Notes: generated by a model from the letters alone, not told the origin. A stretch of DNA of 25,685 bases from an uncultured Eubacteriales bacterium (GCA_934643185.1 CAKUBN010000032.1:1-25685), one strand, 5' to 3'; counted from the first letter of the stretch, positions 14,934-23,534 are shown. Made by a program: numbers and translations.

Positions 14934-16718
14934 TTACGCGAACTGTGCGTTATACAAATGCCGGTAGAATGTGTCGCCCTGCATCAAGCTTTCATGCGTG
15001 CCGCGCTCCACAATCTCGCCGTCGCGCACGACTAAGATCATATCCGCGTTGCGAATGGTCGATAAGCGGTGCGCAATGACAAAGCAGGTCTTGTCCGCCA
15101 TCAGCGTACGCATGGCCTTTTGTATGCGCAGCTCTGTGCGCGTATCGACGTTTGAGGTCGCCTCGTCCAGAATGAGCAGGGACGACTCCAGCAGCATCGC
15201 GCGTGCAATGGTCATCAATTGCTTTTGTCCCTTTGAGATATTCGCGCCGTCGTCCTCGAGCACCGTTTCGTAACCGGCCGGCAGCGTCCGGATGTAGTCA
15301 TGGATGCCGCACGCCTTGCACACGCGCTCCACGTCTTCGCGCGTCGCCTTTTCGCTGCCGTAGGCGATGTTTTCATACACCGTGCCCGTAAAAAGCCATG
15401 TGTCCTGCAAGACCATAGAGTAATTGAGGCGCAAACTGCGGCGCGTCAGATCTTTGATTGGCTTATGGTCAAGCGTAATCTCGCCGCTGTCCACATCGTA
15501 AAAGCGCATCAGCAAGTTGATAATGGTCGTTTTGCCCGCGCCGGTCGGGCCCACAATGGCCACAAGCGCGCCCTTCGGCACGTGCAGCGAGAGATCTTTG
15601 ATGATCTGCCGGTCCTTCGTGTAGCCGAAGTTCACATGCGAAAGCGCCACGTCGCCCTCGGCCTCCGCGAGGTCTTCGGCGTTCGGGCTGTCCGCCACCT
15701 CCGGCTCTTCATCTAATAAACGGAACACGCGCTCCGCCGCCGAAAACGCCGACTGTAGCTCGCCGATGATATTCGCGATCTCGTTGATCGGCCCGCTGAA
15801 CTTGCGGGAGTACAGCACGAAGCTCGAAATATTGCCGATGGAGATCGACCCGCCTAAAAACAGCAGCGCGCCGAAAAAGCTGACGAGCGAAAGTGAAAGG
15901 TTGTTGACGAAGTTGACGGACGGACCCACCATGCTGCCGTAGTATTCGGCGCGGTAGTACGCATCCACGGTCTCGTCGTTCTGCTTGTCGAGCTTTTTGA
16001 TGGTGTTTTCTTCTTGGCTGTACGCGCGCAGCGTTTTTTGCCCGCTGATCATCTCCTCCACAAAGCCGTTTAATTCGCCCAGCTTTGCAGAGCGCTTGCG
16101 GAACAGCGGCCGCGTAAAGCCCGTGATCTTCTTCGTCATGAACATCGAAAGCGGCACGGTGAAAACAAACACCAGCACAAGCGACGGCGAAATGGAAAGC
16201 ATCATGATAAGCGCGCCCACCACCGTCACAACGCTTGCGAACACCTGCACCATGTCGTTTGTAAGCGACGTGTTGATGGTGTCAATGTCATACGAAATGC
16301 GGCTTAAAATGTCGCCCGTCTGGTGCGTATCGAAGTACCCCACGGGCAGCTCTGTAAGCTTTTGGAACACGTCATGCCGCATGGTGTTCACAACACGGCG
16401 GCTGATGACGATCATGAGGCGCGTCAGCGCGTAGGAAAGCACCGCGGACAGCGCGTACAGCACAACCATCAAAACCGCGTAATAGCCGACTTTTTCAAAG
16501 TTGACTTTGCCCTTTCCAAGCTCCATCGCGTCCACCGCAAGGCCGGAGACATACGGCCCTGCCAGAGCCAGCAGGTTGCCGCCGACCGTCAGCAAAATCG
16601 CCCCGAGCATCAAAAACTTGTAGCGCATCAAATACGGCAAAAGGCGCGAAAGCACCGCCGTTTTTTTCATTTTCTGCTTTTCGTGCTTTTCCGTTTGCAC
16701 GGTTTCCGGCTTTTTCAT
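14934..16718 (-). CDS. ABC exporter half-transporter, catalytic-site subunit
   Basis: A 594-residue type IV ABC exporter subunit with six predicted membrane helices (about 25-320) and a C-terminal nucleotide-binding domain. Walker A is GPTGAGKT (390-397), Walker B LLILDEATSN with D518 and the catalytic E519, and the switch His is H550 (VIAHR). The signature is altered, NISKGQ instead of LSGGQ (494-498). Together with its partner this is the pattern of heterodimeric exporters such as TM287/288, BmrCD and LmrCD. It probably exports drugs, lipids or peptides. AGGAGGT lies 6 nt before the ATG, and its start overlaps the stop of the partner gene by ATGA. Confidence 0.95.
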   Translation of the reverse strand: MKKPETVQTEKHEKQKMKKTAVLSRLLPYLMRYKFLMLGAILLTVGGNLLALAGPYVSGLAVDAMELGKGKVNFEKVGYYAVLMVVLYALSAVLSYALTRLMIVISRRVVNTMRHDVFQKLTELPVGYFDTHQTGDILSRISYDIDTINTSLTNDMVQVFASVVTVVGALIMMLSISPSLVLVFVFTVPLSMFMTKKITGFTRPLFRKRSAKLGELNGFVEEMISGQKTLRAYSQEENTIKKLDKQNDETVDAYYRAEYYGSMVGPSVNFVNNLSLSLVSFFGALLFLGGSISIGNISSFVLYSRKFSGPINEIANIIGELQSAFSAAERVFRLLDEEPEVADSPNAEDLAEAEGDVALSHVNFGYTKDRQIIKDLSLHVPKGALVAIVGPTGAGKTTIINLLMRFYDVDSGEITLDHKPIKDLTRRSLRLNYSMVLQDTWLFTGTVYENIAYGSEKATREDVERVCKACGIHDYIRTLPAGYETVLEDDGANISKGQKQLMTIARAMLLESSLLILDEATSNVDTRTELRIQKAMRTLMADKTCFVIAHRLSTIRNADMILVVRDGEIVERGTHESLMQGDTFYRHLYNAQFA

Positions 16719-18454
16719 ACGCGCACCTCCTCTGCCGCCACCTGTCCCTCGCCGATCTGCGATTCTCCGATCTCACGGTAAAGCGGGCAGGTCTCCATCA
16801 ATTCCTCGTGCGTGCCCATGCCGATGACATTGCCGTTTTCGAGCACCATGATTTTTTCCGCATGCATGATGGAGCTGATGCGCTGCGCAATGATGATCTT
16901 TGTCGCGTCCGCACAATGCAGGCGAATTTCTTCACGCAGCTTCGAGTCCGTCCTGTAATCGAGCGCGCTCGAGGAGTCGTCCAACAGCAAAATGTCCGGG
17001 TCGCCCGCCAACGCGCGCGCAAGCAACAGTCTCTGTTTCTGCCCTCCCGAAAGGTTCGCGCCCTTAATGGCGACCGGCGCGTCCAGGCCGCCCTGTTCTT
17101 CAATAAATTCCAGCGCCTGCGCGCGTCGTGCCGCTTCCAAAAGCTGCTCGTCCGTCAGGTTTCGCCCTAAGCGGATATTCTCGCGTATCGTGTCCTTAAA
17201 CAGCGTGTCATTTTGGAACACCACGCCGAACTTCGCGCGTAAATCGGACGTCGCGTAGTCGCGGATATCCACGCCGTCTATTTTCACGGAGCCCTCCGAA
17301 ACGTCGTAGTAACGCATGAGTAAACGAATAATCGTCGATTTACCCGCGCCTGTCGCGCCGATGATGCCGAGCGTCTCGCCGCGCTTTAACGCAAAATCGA
17401 TGTTCCGCACTGCAAAGCTGCCGCGCGCATAGCGGAACGTCACGTGGTCAAACTCCACGTGCGGCGCGTCCTTCTGCAAAAAGCTGAAGTGCGGCTCAGT
17501 CTCGAAAAGCTCCACCGGCGTGTCCAGCACTTCCAATACACGCGCAGAGGAAGCCGATGCGCGTGAAAGCATCATGAAAATGCGGTTAATCGCCATTAAA
17601 GCGTTCAAAACGATGGTGTATAAATTCATAAACGCGATGATCTTGCCAATCTCGGAGGTGCCGTTGTTCACGCGCACCGCGCCCACCGTGATGACCGCCA
17701 CAATGCCGAGGTTCAGCAAAAGGCTCATCACCGGGTTGATGAGCGCCATGGTGCTCTCTGCCGTGCGTTCCTTTCCGGTGAGGTCGTCGTTCACCTTCTT
17801 AAACCGCGCACGCTCATAGTCCGATTTGGAAAGCGCCTTGATGACGCGCACGCCCACGGCGTTTTCACGCACCACGCGCAGCATGGAATCGGAAGCTTTC
17901 TGTACGATCTTAAAAAGCTTCGCACCTTTTCGCGAGACGTAAAACACAATTACGCCCACAATGGGCAAGGACGCCACCATAATGAGCGTCAGCATCGGGT
18001 CCATCGTCAGCGAGACGACAATGCCGCCGATGAGCAAAAGCGGCGCGCGCACGCCAATGCGCTGGATCATGCCGACCGTCTGGTGCAAAACGTATGTATC
18101 GCTCGTCATGCGCGAGATGAGCGACGGGATCGTAAACGCGTCTACCCGTATTTCCGAAAGATACGAGATCTTTTGGAACAGATCGTGCCGGATCTGCCGC
18201 GTGCAGTCGCGCGCCACGGCAGAAGCCATGCGGTTCGCCGTAATGTTGCCACCCCATGCGATAAGCGAGCACACGATCATCAGCCCGCCCCAAAGACACA
18301 CCGGGCGAATTTCCCGCAGCGGGATCAAATCGTCGATGATATACGATAAGATCCACGGGATCGCGAGCTCCACAAGCGTACCGATCGCCTTAAAGCTCAG
18401 CCCCACACCCATGCGCGGCAAAAATGGCTTCAAATACACCGCCAGTCTTTTCAA
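16715..18454 (-). CDS. ABC exporter half-transporter, degenerate-site subunit
   Basis: A 579-residue ABC exporter subunit: six membrane helices, then a nucleotide-binding domain with Walker A GATGAGKS (366-373) and an intact LSGGQ (468-472). Walker B ends in Asp (D492-D493, DDSSSALD) where a catalytic Glu is normal, and the switch His is Gln (Q524, IAQRI). Its own ATP site should thus be non-hydrolytic, while its signature completes the active site of the partner. The start is the TTG at 18452-18454 with AAGGA 7 nt upstream; the in-frame ATG at 18503-18505 lies inside the operator at the transcription start. First gene of the operon, under the promoter at 18508-18536. Confidence 0.93.
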   Translation of the reverse strand: MKRLAVYLKPFLPRMGVGLSFKAIGTLVELAIPWILSYIIDDLIPLREIRPVCLWGGLMIVCSLIAWGGNITANRMASAVARDCTRQIRHDLFQKISYLSEIRVDAFTIPSLISRMTSDTYVLHQTVGMIQRIGVRAPLLLIGGIVVSLTMDPMLTLIMVASLPIVGVIVFYVSRKGAKLFKIVQKASDSMLRVVRENAVGVRVIKALSKSDYERARFKKVNDDLTGKERTAESTMALINPVMSLLLNLGIVAVITVGAVRVNNGTSEIGKIIAFMNLYTIVLNALMAINRIFMMLSRASASSARVLEVLDTPVELFETEPHFSFLQKDAPHVEFDHVTFRYARGSFAVRNIDFALKRGETLGIIGATGAGKSTIIRLLMRYYDVSEGSVKIDGVDIRDYATSDLRAKFGVVFQNDTLFKDTIRENIRLGRNLTDEQLLEAARRAQALEFIEEQGGLDAPVAIKGANLSGGQKQRLLLARALAGDPDILLLDDSSSALDYRTDSKLREEIRLHCADATKIIIAQRISSIMHAEKIMVLENGNVIGMGTHEELMETCPLYREIGESQIGEGQVAAEEVRV

Positions 18455-18489
18455 ATTACATTCCTTCTTTCCCCTAAGAAGTCGTTTTG

Positions 18490-18509
18490 ATAGTTGTATT
18501 TGCAACTAT
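18490..18509. promoter_or_regulatory. MarR-like operator
   Basis: Perfect inverted repeat ATAGTTG-N6-CAACTAT that shares two bases with the -10 of the ABC operon promoter and covers its transcription start. AGTTG/CAACT half-sites of this spacing are typical of MarR-family regulators, which commonly control drug-exporter pairs. No MarR-like gene lies in the window. Confidence 0.7.
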
Positions 18510-18536
18510 TATAGCGTATCCCGCACAATTTTTCAA
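18508..18536 (-). promoter_or_regulatory. Promoter of the ABC exporter operon
   Basis: On the minus strand, TTGAAA (18536-18531), 17-bp spacer, perfect TATAAT (18513-18508). A strong promoter whose start region is covered by the inverted repeat, consistent with repression. Confidence 0.9.
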
Positions 18537-18575
18537 TATAATTCAGAAATATTCTTGTTAAATTGTTGTGTTTAC

Positions 18576-18603
18576 TTGACAAAAAGCCCCCCCGTGGTAT
18601 AAT
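18576..18603 (+). promoter_or_regulatory. Consensus promoter of the nucleoside phosphorylase gene
   Basis: TTGACA (18576-18581), 16-bp spacer containing a C7 run, TATAAT (18598-18603). Both hexamers are perfect. It diverges from the ABC operon promoter about 40 bp away. Confidence 0.92.
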
Positions 18604-18644
18604 TGATAAAATTTACCGTTTGCGAAAACGAAGGAGGGAATTTC

Positions 18645-19406
18645 ATGATCCACACAGATTTTGACCCGGAAAAAACAGCCGTCATTGAGCCGAGCGAATA
18701 CTACCACCCCATGGAAAACATGCCGGAAGCGTTCATCGGCGTGTTCTCCCGCCCGCTCACCGAAAAATACGCGGCGGAGTTTCACGGCGAAATCATCTTA
18801 AACTATCACGACTGCAACGGGCCGGAGCCCGTTTACCGCTGCGTCACGCCAAACGGCACCGCGTTTGCGCTGATGTGCATGCGCGTCGGCGCACCGTCTG
18901 CCTGCGGCATCATGGAAGAAATGATCCCCCACGGCGTGAAAAAATTCCTGATGCTCGGCTCCTGCGGCGCGCTCGACCACGCCATCACCGCTGGGCACAT
19001 TCTGGTCCCCTATGCCGCCGTGCGCGATGAAGGCACCAGCTACCACTATGCCCCGCCCGCCGAGGAAGCTTTGCTCGAACCCGAAAGCGTCAACGCCGTC
19101 TGCAAAGCGCTCGAAGACATGGACGCCCCCTACGCCCGCGTGAAAACGTGGACGACCGACGCCTTTTTCCGCGAAACGCGCGGCAAGGTGGAAAAACGTT
19201 TAAAGCAAGGCTGCTCTATCGTCGAGATGGAGTGCGCCGCCATGGCGACCGTCGCCGCGTTCCGCAACGTCAGATTTGCCCAGTTCATGTGGGCGGCAGA
19301 TTCGCTTTCCGGCGAAAAATGGGATGCCCGCAACTTAAATAAGCTCGGCACAGACGCCGGCGAAATTTACATGGAAGCCGCCATCCGCACCTTAAAGTAC
19401 CTTTAA
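18645..19406 (+). CDS. Nucleoside phosphorylase (PNP/UDP family)
   Basis: A 253-residue purine/uridine phosphorylase-type enzyme that splits nucleosides with phosphate to base and ribose-1-phosphate. The conserved elements are FLMLGSCGALDHAITAGHILVPYAAVRDEG (residues 101-130, base and phosphate region), TDAFFRET (171-178) and the ribose-binding VEMECAA (E194, E196). Sequence alone does not decide between uridine and purine specificity. The ATG at 18645 follows AAGGAGGGAA and is preferred over the in-frame start at 18603, which lies at the -10. It has a consensus promoter and its own hairpin terminator, so it is monocistronic. Confidence 0.93.
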   Translation: MIHTDFDPEKTAVIEPSEYYHPMENMPEAFIGVFSRPLTEKYAAEFHGEIILNYHDCNGPEPVYRCVTPNGTAFALMCMRVGAPSACGIMEEMIPHGVKKFLMLGSCGALDHAITAGHILVPYAAVRDEGTSYHYAPPAEEALLEPESVNAVCKALEDMDAPYARVKTWTTDAFFRETRGKVEKRLKQGCSIVEMECAAMATVAAFRNVRFAQFMWAADSLSGEKWDARNLNKLGTDAGEIYMEAAIRTLKYL

Positions 19407-19436
19407 GCACACAAAAAAGTTAAGAAAACCTGAATT

Positions 19437-19467
19437 CTCCCCGCACAGACTGGAAATGTGCGGGGAG
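19437..19467 (+). terminator. Hairpin after the nucleoside phosphorylase gene
   Basis: CTCCCCGCACA (19437-19447) pairs perfectly with TGTGCGGGGAG (19457-19467) over a 9-nt loop. The stem is strong but the following TTGTATTATA is a poor U tract, so termination may be partial. The loop carries the -35 of the next promoter. Confidence 0.7.
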
Positions 19468-19479
19468 TTGTATTATACT
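19451..19479 (+). promoter_or_regulatory. Promoter of the hexapeptide-repeat gene
   Basis: TGGAAA (19451-19456), 17-bp spacer, TATACT (19474-19479). The hexamers and spacing equal those at 1715-1743. The spacer is largely the right arm of the terminator hairpin. Confidence 0.55.
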
Positions 19480-19496
19480 ATATAAAATGGAGTTTT

Positions 19497-19547
19497 ATGG
19501 ATAAGTCGCAAGTCCGTTTCGCAGAGTCGGTATTTCATACGATTTGA
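19497..19547 (+). CDS. Possible leader ORF, 16 codons
   Basis: ATG with GGAG 4 nt upstream, encoding MDKSQVRFAESVFHTI and ending 20 nt before the start of the hexapeptide-repeat gene. It lies in the likely 5' leader of that gene. It may be a translated upstream ORF or chance; no attenuator hairpin is evident between it and the gene. Confidence 0.25.
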   Translation: MDKSQVRFAESVFHTI

Positions 19548-19567
19548 ATCAAGAAAGGAACACGAAT

Positions 19568-20248
19568 ATGAACGTAAAACATGAAGAACTGACCGTCCGC
19601 GCACTGTATGACCTGAGCTATACCGCCGCACGCCCGCTGCTTGAGGCCTGCACCTACCCGTGGGAGGCGCTGCCAAAGATCGGCGCATTCATTAAGGAGC
19701 TTGGCCGCACGCTTTCGCCCGAGGAATATGAACAGCGCGGCGAAGACGTGTGGGTCGCCAAAAGCGCCAAGCTGTACCCGAACGTCTACATTGCCGGCCC
19801 CACCATCATCGGGCCGGAGACCGAGGTGCGCCCCGGCGCGTTCATCCGCGGTAACGCGCTCATCGGCGCAGGCTGCGTTGTGGGCAATTCCACCGAGGTG
19901 AAAAACGCCATCCTGTTCGACGGCGCGCAGGCCCCGCACTACAACTACATCGGCGATTCCGTCATGGGCCACAAAGCCCATACCGGCGCAGGCGCTGTCA
20001 CGTCCAACTTAAAGCAGGACCACTCGAACGTCACCGTCTTAAAGGACGGCGAGCGCGTAGAGACCGGCATGCGCAAGTTCGGTGCCATGCTGGGCGACCA
20101 CGCGGAGATCGGCTGCGGCAGCGTTTTGAACCCCGGTACGGTCGTCGGCAAAAACGCGCGCGTCTATCCGCTTTCCATGGTGCGCGGCTTCGTGCCCGCA
20201 GACCACATCTATAAAAAAGCCGGCGAGGTCGCAGCCATTCACGATTGA
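19568..20248 (+). CDS. GlmU C-terminus-like hexapeptide-repeat protein
   Basis: A 226-residue protein with an N-terminal helical part (1-55), then a left-handed beta-helix: LYPNVYIAGPTIIGPETEVRP, GAFIRGNALIGAGCVVGNSTEVK, and a region PHYNYIGDSVMGHKAHTGAGAVTSNLK that mirrors the GlmU acetyltransferase segment PHLSYIGDAEIGEGVNIGAG. It lacks the uridylyltransferase domain. Such stand-alone proteins are often labelled UDP-N-acetylglucosamine pyrophosphorylase; an acetyl or nucleotidyl transfer step in cell-wall sugar metabolism is plausible but unproven. AAAGGA lies 8 nt before the ATG; the in-frame TTG at 19544 lacks a ribosome site. It is 27 nt before the SEDS gene and probably co-transcribed with it. 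Confidence 0.88.
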   Translation: MNVKHEELTVRALYDLSYTAARPLLEACTYPWEALPKIGAFIKELGRTLSPEEYEQRGEDVWVAKSAKLYPNVYIAGPTIIGPETEVRPGAFIRGNALIGAGCVVGNSTEVKNAILFDGAQAPHYNYIGDSVMGHKAHTGAGAVTSNLKQDHSNVTVLKDGERVETGMRKFGAMLGDHAEIGCGSVLNPGTVVGKNARVYPLSMVRGFVPADHIYKKAGEVAAIHD

Positions 20249-20275
20249 TCTTCGCCGTAAAGAAAAGAGGTCTTT

Positions 20276-22186
20276 ATGGAGTTTTTAAAGCACGTCATCA
20301 CGCGCATTCTCGGCTCCGGGCTGCTTTCCACCGCCCTTGTTGCCGTGCGCGCCGTGACGATCTTACTCGTACTGTACGTCATTTGGCGCTGCTATACCTC
20401 GTTTAAAAAGGGACAGCGCCGCAAAGACCCGGTCGTCATGCTGGAGGATGCCGCCACCGGCGCGCATTTCCCCGTTTTGTACTGGGAAAATTCCATCGGG
20501 CGCAGCCGCAGCTGCGATATTCAAATACCCGATAATTCCGTCTCGCGCGACCACGCCGTTTTAATGCGCCGCGAGGAGGGCTGGTTCGTGTGCGATACCG
20601 GCTCCCACGCCGGCACGCGCGTGCGCAATAAGCAGATCACCGAGCCCACGCTCGTGCAGATCGGCGACAAAATCCGCATGGGCTCCACCACGCTCACGCT
20701 GCGTAACGCGTCCGACGTGCCGCAGAAAAAGCGCAGCATGTTCACCGGCTTTTCCAAAGAGGCGGCGTCCCCCTTTAAGCTGATGCTCGTCGTCACGCTC
20801 GTTCAGATGTCGCTCACCTTGCAGCTGATGATCGGCACAGGCGAATTCCGCCTCTACCCCGCCGCACCGTTCGTGATTCTGTTCACGGCAAGCTGGATGC
20901 TGTACTTTTTCTCCCGCCGCATCTTAAAGCGCGTCAGCTTTGAGATTGAAACCGTCGGGCTGCTCCTCAGCAGCATCGGCATCCTGCTCCTCAGCGGTGA
21001 GGGGCTCGACACCGTTAAAATGCAGATTGCCGCGTTCGGCATCGGCATTGTGCTTTTCTGCTTCCTTGTTTGGTTCATGAGCGACCTCGAGCGCGTCATG
21101 AAGCTGCGGCTCTACATCGCCATCGGCGCCATTTTGCTGTTTGTTGCAAACCTTGTGCTCGGCAAAGACGTCAACGGCTCCCGCAACTGGATCTTCATCG
21201 GGCCGTTCAGCTTCCAGCCCTCGGAGTTCATCAAAATCGCATTCGTGTTCGTCGGCGCGTCTACGCTCGACCATTTGCAGACGAAAAAGAACATCACGGA
21301 GTTCATCGTGTTCGCCGCCATTTGCCTCGCATTCCTGTTCCTCATGCGCGATTTCGGCACGGCGCTCATCTTCTTCGCCTGCTTCCTCATCATCGCGTTC
21401 ATGCGCTCCGGCAGCTTCCGCACCATTTTCCTCATCCTCGCGGCAGCGTGCTTCGGCGTGTTCCTCATTTTGCAGTTTAAACCCTACGTTGCCCAGCGCT
21501 TCTCGGGCTGGATGCACGTGTGGGAGCACACACAGGACAGCCTCGGCTACCAGCAGGTGCGCACCATGACGTATATCGCAAGCGGCGGCCTCTTCGGTCT
21601 CGGCCTCGGCAACGGCAACTTAAAATACGTCGCCGCCGGCGACAGCGACCTCGTGTTCGGCATGCTGTGCGAGGAGCAGGGCCTTTTAATGGGCATGGCG
21701 GTGCTGTTCGCACTCGTCCTCTTTATTCTCTACGCCCGCAGCGATGTCACACGCAGTCGCTCCACGTTCTACGCCATCGCGGCGTGCGCCGTCTCGGGCA
21801 TGCTGCTCTTTCAGGCCGCGCTCAATGTCTTCGGCCCCACGGATGTTCTGCCGCTCACCGGCGTCACGCTGCCGTTCATCAGCGCAGGCGGCTCCAGTAT
21901 GATCTCTGTCTGGGGGCTTCTGGCATTCCTCAAAGCGTCCGATGAACGCACCTACGCTGCCCGCCGTGCGGGAAGACACCCGAAAGGCGAGGCCGACGAA
22001 GACACGATTTCCTTCACCCCGCCGCGCTACTCCCCGAATGACCCGCCCACGCCGCGGCCCCGCGTGAATACCCGCGCCGAAAACACGGCCCCGCGTTCCC
22101 GCGGCGCATACCGCGTCCATATTTCCGAAGAAAACCTCTCGCCGGGTCAGTCCCGCACACGCAGAAAGGATGGTGACCGCCGATGA
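20276..22186 (+). CDS. FHA-SEDS fusion (FtsW/RodA/SpoVE family)
   Basis: A 636-residue membrane protein. One N-terminal membrane helix (about 17-38), then a cytoplasmic FHA domain (about 66-145) with the phosphothreonine-binding GRS (75-77) and SRDH (90-93) motifs, then the polytopic SEDS glycosyltransferase that polymerises lipid II. SEDS landmarks are NGSRNWIFIGPFSFQPSEF (from 300), RDFGTALIF, QDSLGYQQ with D421 at the place of the essential Asp of RodA, GLGLGNGN, and LPLTGVTLPFISAGGSSM (about 525-542). A charged, Pro/Arg-rich tail (556-636) follows. The stop overlaps the start of the PBP gene (ATGA), so the polymerase and its transpeptidase partner are made together. The FHA domain suggests control by a Ser/Thr kinase, which is not in the window. 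Confidence 0.95.
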   Translation: MEFLKHVITRILGSGLLSTALVAVRAVTILLVLYVIWRCYTSFKKGQRRKDPVVMLEDAATGAHFPVLYWENSIGRSRSCDIQIPDNSVSRDHAVLMRREEGWFVCDTGSHAGTRVRNKQITEPTLVQIGDKIRMGSTTLTLRNASDVPQKKRSMFTGFSKEAASPFKLMLVVTLVQMSLTLQLMIGTGEFRLYPAAPFVILFTASWMLYFFSRRILKRVSFEIETVGLLLSSIGILLLSGEGLDTVKMQIAAFGIGIVLFCFLVWFMSDLERVMKLRLYIAIGAILLFVANLVLGKDVNGSRNWIFIGPFSFQPSEFIKIAFVFVGASTLDHLQTKKNITEFIVFAAICLAFLFLMRDFGTALIFFACFLIIAFMRSGSFRTIFLILAAACFGVFLILQFKPYVAQRFSGWMHVWEHTQDSLGYQQVRTMTYIASGGLFGLGLGNGNLKYVAAGDSDLVFGMLCEEQGLLMGMAVLFALVLFILYARSDVTRSRSTFYAIAACAVSGMLLFQAALNVFGPTDVLPLTGVTLPFISAGGSSMISVWGLLAFLKASDERTYAARRAGRHPKGEADEDTISFTPPRYSPNDPPTPRPRVNTRAENTAPRSRGAYRVHISEENLSPGQSRTRRKDGDRR

Positions 22187-23520
22187 AAACGACCGGCTTT
22201 CGCTCTTTTGTCCTTTACATTTTGCTATTCGCCTTCTGCGGCGGCTTCGTCTGGTTCCTCATCAACCTCGCGTTAAACGGCTCCACATGGGCCACGCAGC
22301 CGTATAACGGTCACATTTACGGCGATGACACCGCCGTTTCCGCCGGTACCATCACAGACCGCAGCGGCATGGTGCTCGCCAAAACGGAGGACGGCTCCCG
22401 CGTTTACGCCGAAAGTGAAGACATTCGCCGCGCACTGCTCCACACTGTGGGCGATTCCAGCGGCTACATCGGCACTGCCGTGCAGGCCGTGCACCGCTCG
22501 CAGCTCGTGGGCTATAATCCCATCACGGGCCTTGCGCGCACCGTGCTTTCGGACCTCGGCAACAACCTCGTTTTAACGGTAGATGCCAACGCCAGCGCCG
22601 CCGCGTACAACGCCTTCAACGGCCGCAACGGCTCCGCGTTTGTCTATAACTATAAGACCGGCGAGGTACTCGTCAAGGTCAGCGCTCCCACATACGACCC
22701 CATGAACGTCCCGGAGGACCTCAACGACAACGAAGAATACAACGGCGTTTTCCTCGACCACACGCTTTCCTCCACCTACACGCCGGGCTCCATCTTTAAG
22801 CTCGTCACAGCGGCTGCCGCCATGGAGTACCTGCCCGATTGGGACACCCGCACCTATACCTGCGAAGAAGAAATGGACATCGGATCCGGCAAGGTGACGT
22901 GTCTCAATTACCACGGCGAGCTGAACCTCGAGCAGGCGCTCGGCTATTCCTGCAACCTCTACTTTGCGCAGCTTGCGGAGGACATCGGCGCGGAAAACCT
23001 CAAAAAGAAAGCCGAAGAAATGGGCTTCGGTAAAAACTTCTCGTTTGATTCCGTCACCACCGACAAAAGCAGTACCAATTTAAGCAGCTCCACCAGCGCC
23101 ATAGACCTCGCGTGGAGCTCCGTCGGTCAGGCGGATGTCATGGCAAACCCGTACCACATGGCGCTTTTGATGGGTGCCATCGCAAACGGCGGGTCTACGC
23201 CGGAGCCGTATATCACAGGCGGCAAAAGCGGCACGAGCTACACCTTAACGGACAGCGATACCGCCGCTTCGCTCCACAGCATGATGCGCAACAACGTCGT
23301 CAATTACTACGGCGAATACCTCTTTGACGGCTATTCGCTGTGCGCCAAAACCGGCACCGCCGAGCTCGACGATAAAAACCCGAACTGCTGGATCGTCGGC
23401 TTCTCGGAGGACGAAAGCACTCCGTATGCGTTTGCCGTGTGCGTGCAGGAAGGCACCTCCGGCCTCTATACCGCCGGCGAAGTCGTCTCCGCCGCCTTAA
23501 ACGCCATTACAGGGAACTGA
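22183..23520 (+). CDS. Penicillin-binding protein transpeptidase (PbpA-like)
   Basis: A 445-residue class-B-like PBP that cross-links peptidoglycan outside the membrane. It has one N-terminal membrane helix (about 10-30), a short pedestal starting SAGTITDRSGMVLAKTEDG, and a transpeptidase domain with S203-I-F-K206 (catalytic Ser), S256-C-N258 and K389-T-G-T. It is shorter than division PBPs, closest in layout to actinobacterial and clostridial PbpA proteins paired with RodA/FtsW. The ATG overlaps the SEDS stop by 4 nt, implying a SEDS-bPBP pair like RodA-PBP2 or FtsW-FtsI. Its stop is followed within 15 nt by the multi-hairpin 3' element. Confidence 0.95.
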   Translation: MKTTGFRSFVLYILLFAFCGGFVWFLINLALNGSTWATQPYNGHIYGDDTAVSAGTITDRSGMVLAKTEDGSRVYAESEDIRRALLHTVGDSSGYIGTAVQAVHRSQLVGYNPITGLARTVLSDLGNNLVLTVDANASAAAYNAFNGRNGSAFVYNYKTGEVLVKVSAPTYDPMNVPEDLNDNEEYNGVFLDHTLSSTYTPGSIFKLVTAAAAMEYLPDWDTRTYTCEEEMDIGSGKVTCLNYHGELNLEQALGYSCNLYFAQLAEDIGAENLKKKAEEMGFGKNFSFDSVTTDKSSTNLSSSTSAIDLAWSSVGQADVMANPYHMALLMGAIANGGSTPEPYITGGKSGTSYTLTDSDTAASLHSMMRNNVVNYYGEYLFDGYSLCAKTGTAELDDKNPNCWIVGFSEDESTPYAFAVCVQEGTSGLYTAGEVVSAALNAITGN

Positions 23521-23534
23521 TCTTCCGTAAACCA

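Noticed and set aside
18458..18463. ATG-TAA start-stop just before the TTG start of the first ABC gene
   Set aside because: The ATG abuts the AAGGA ribosome site with no spacing, so it is unlikely to be used.
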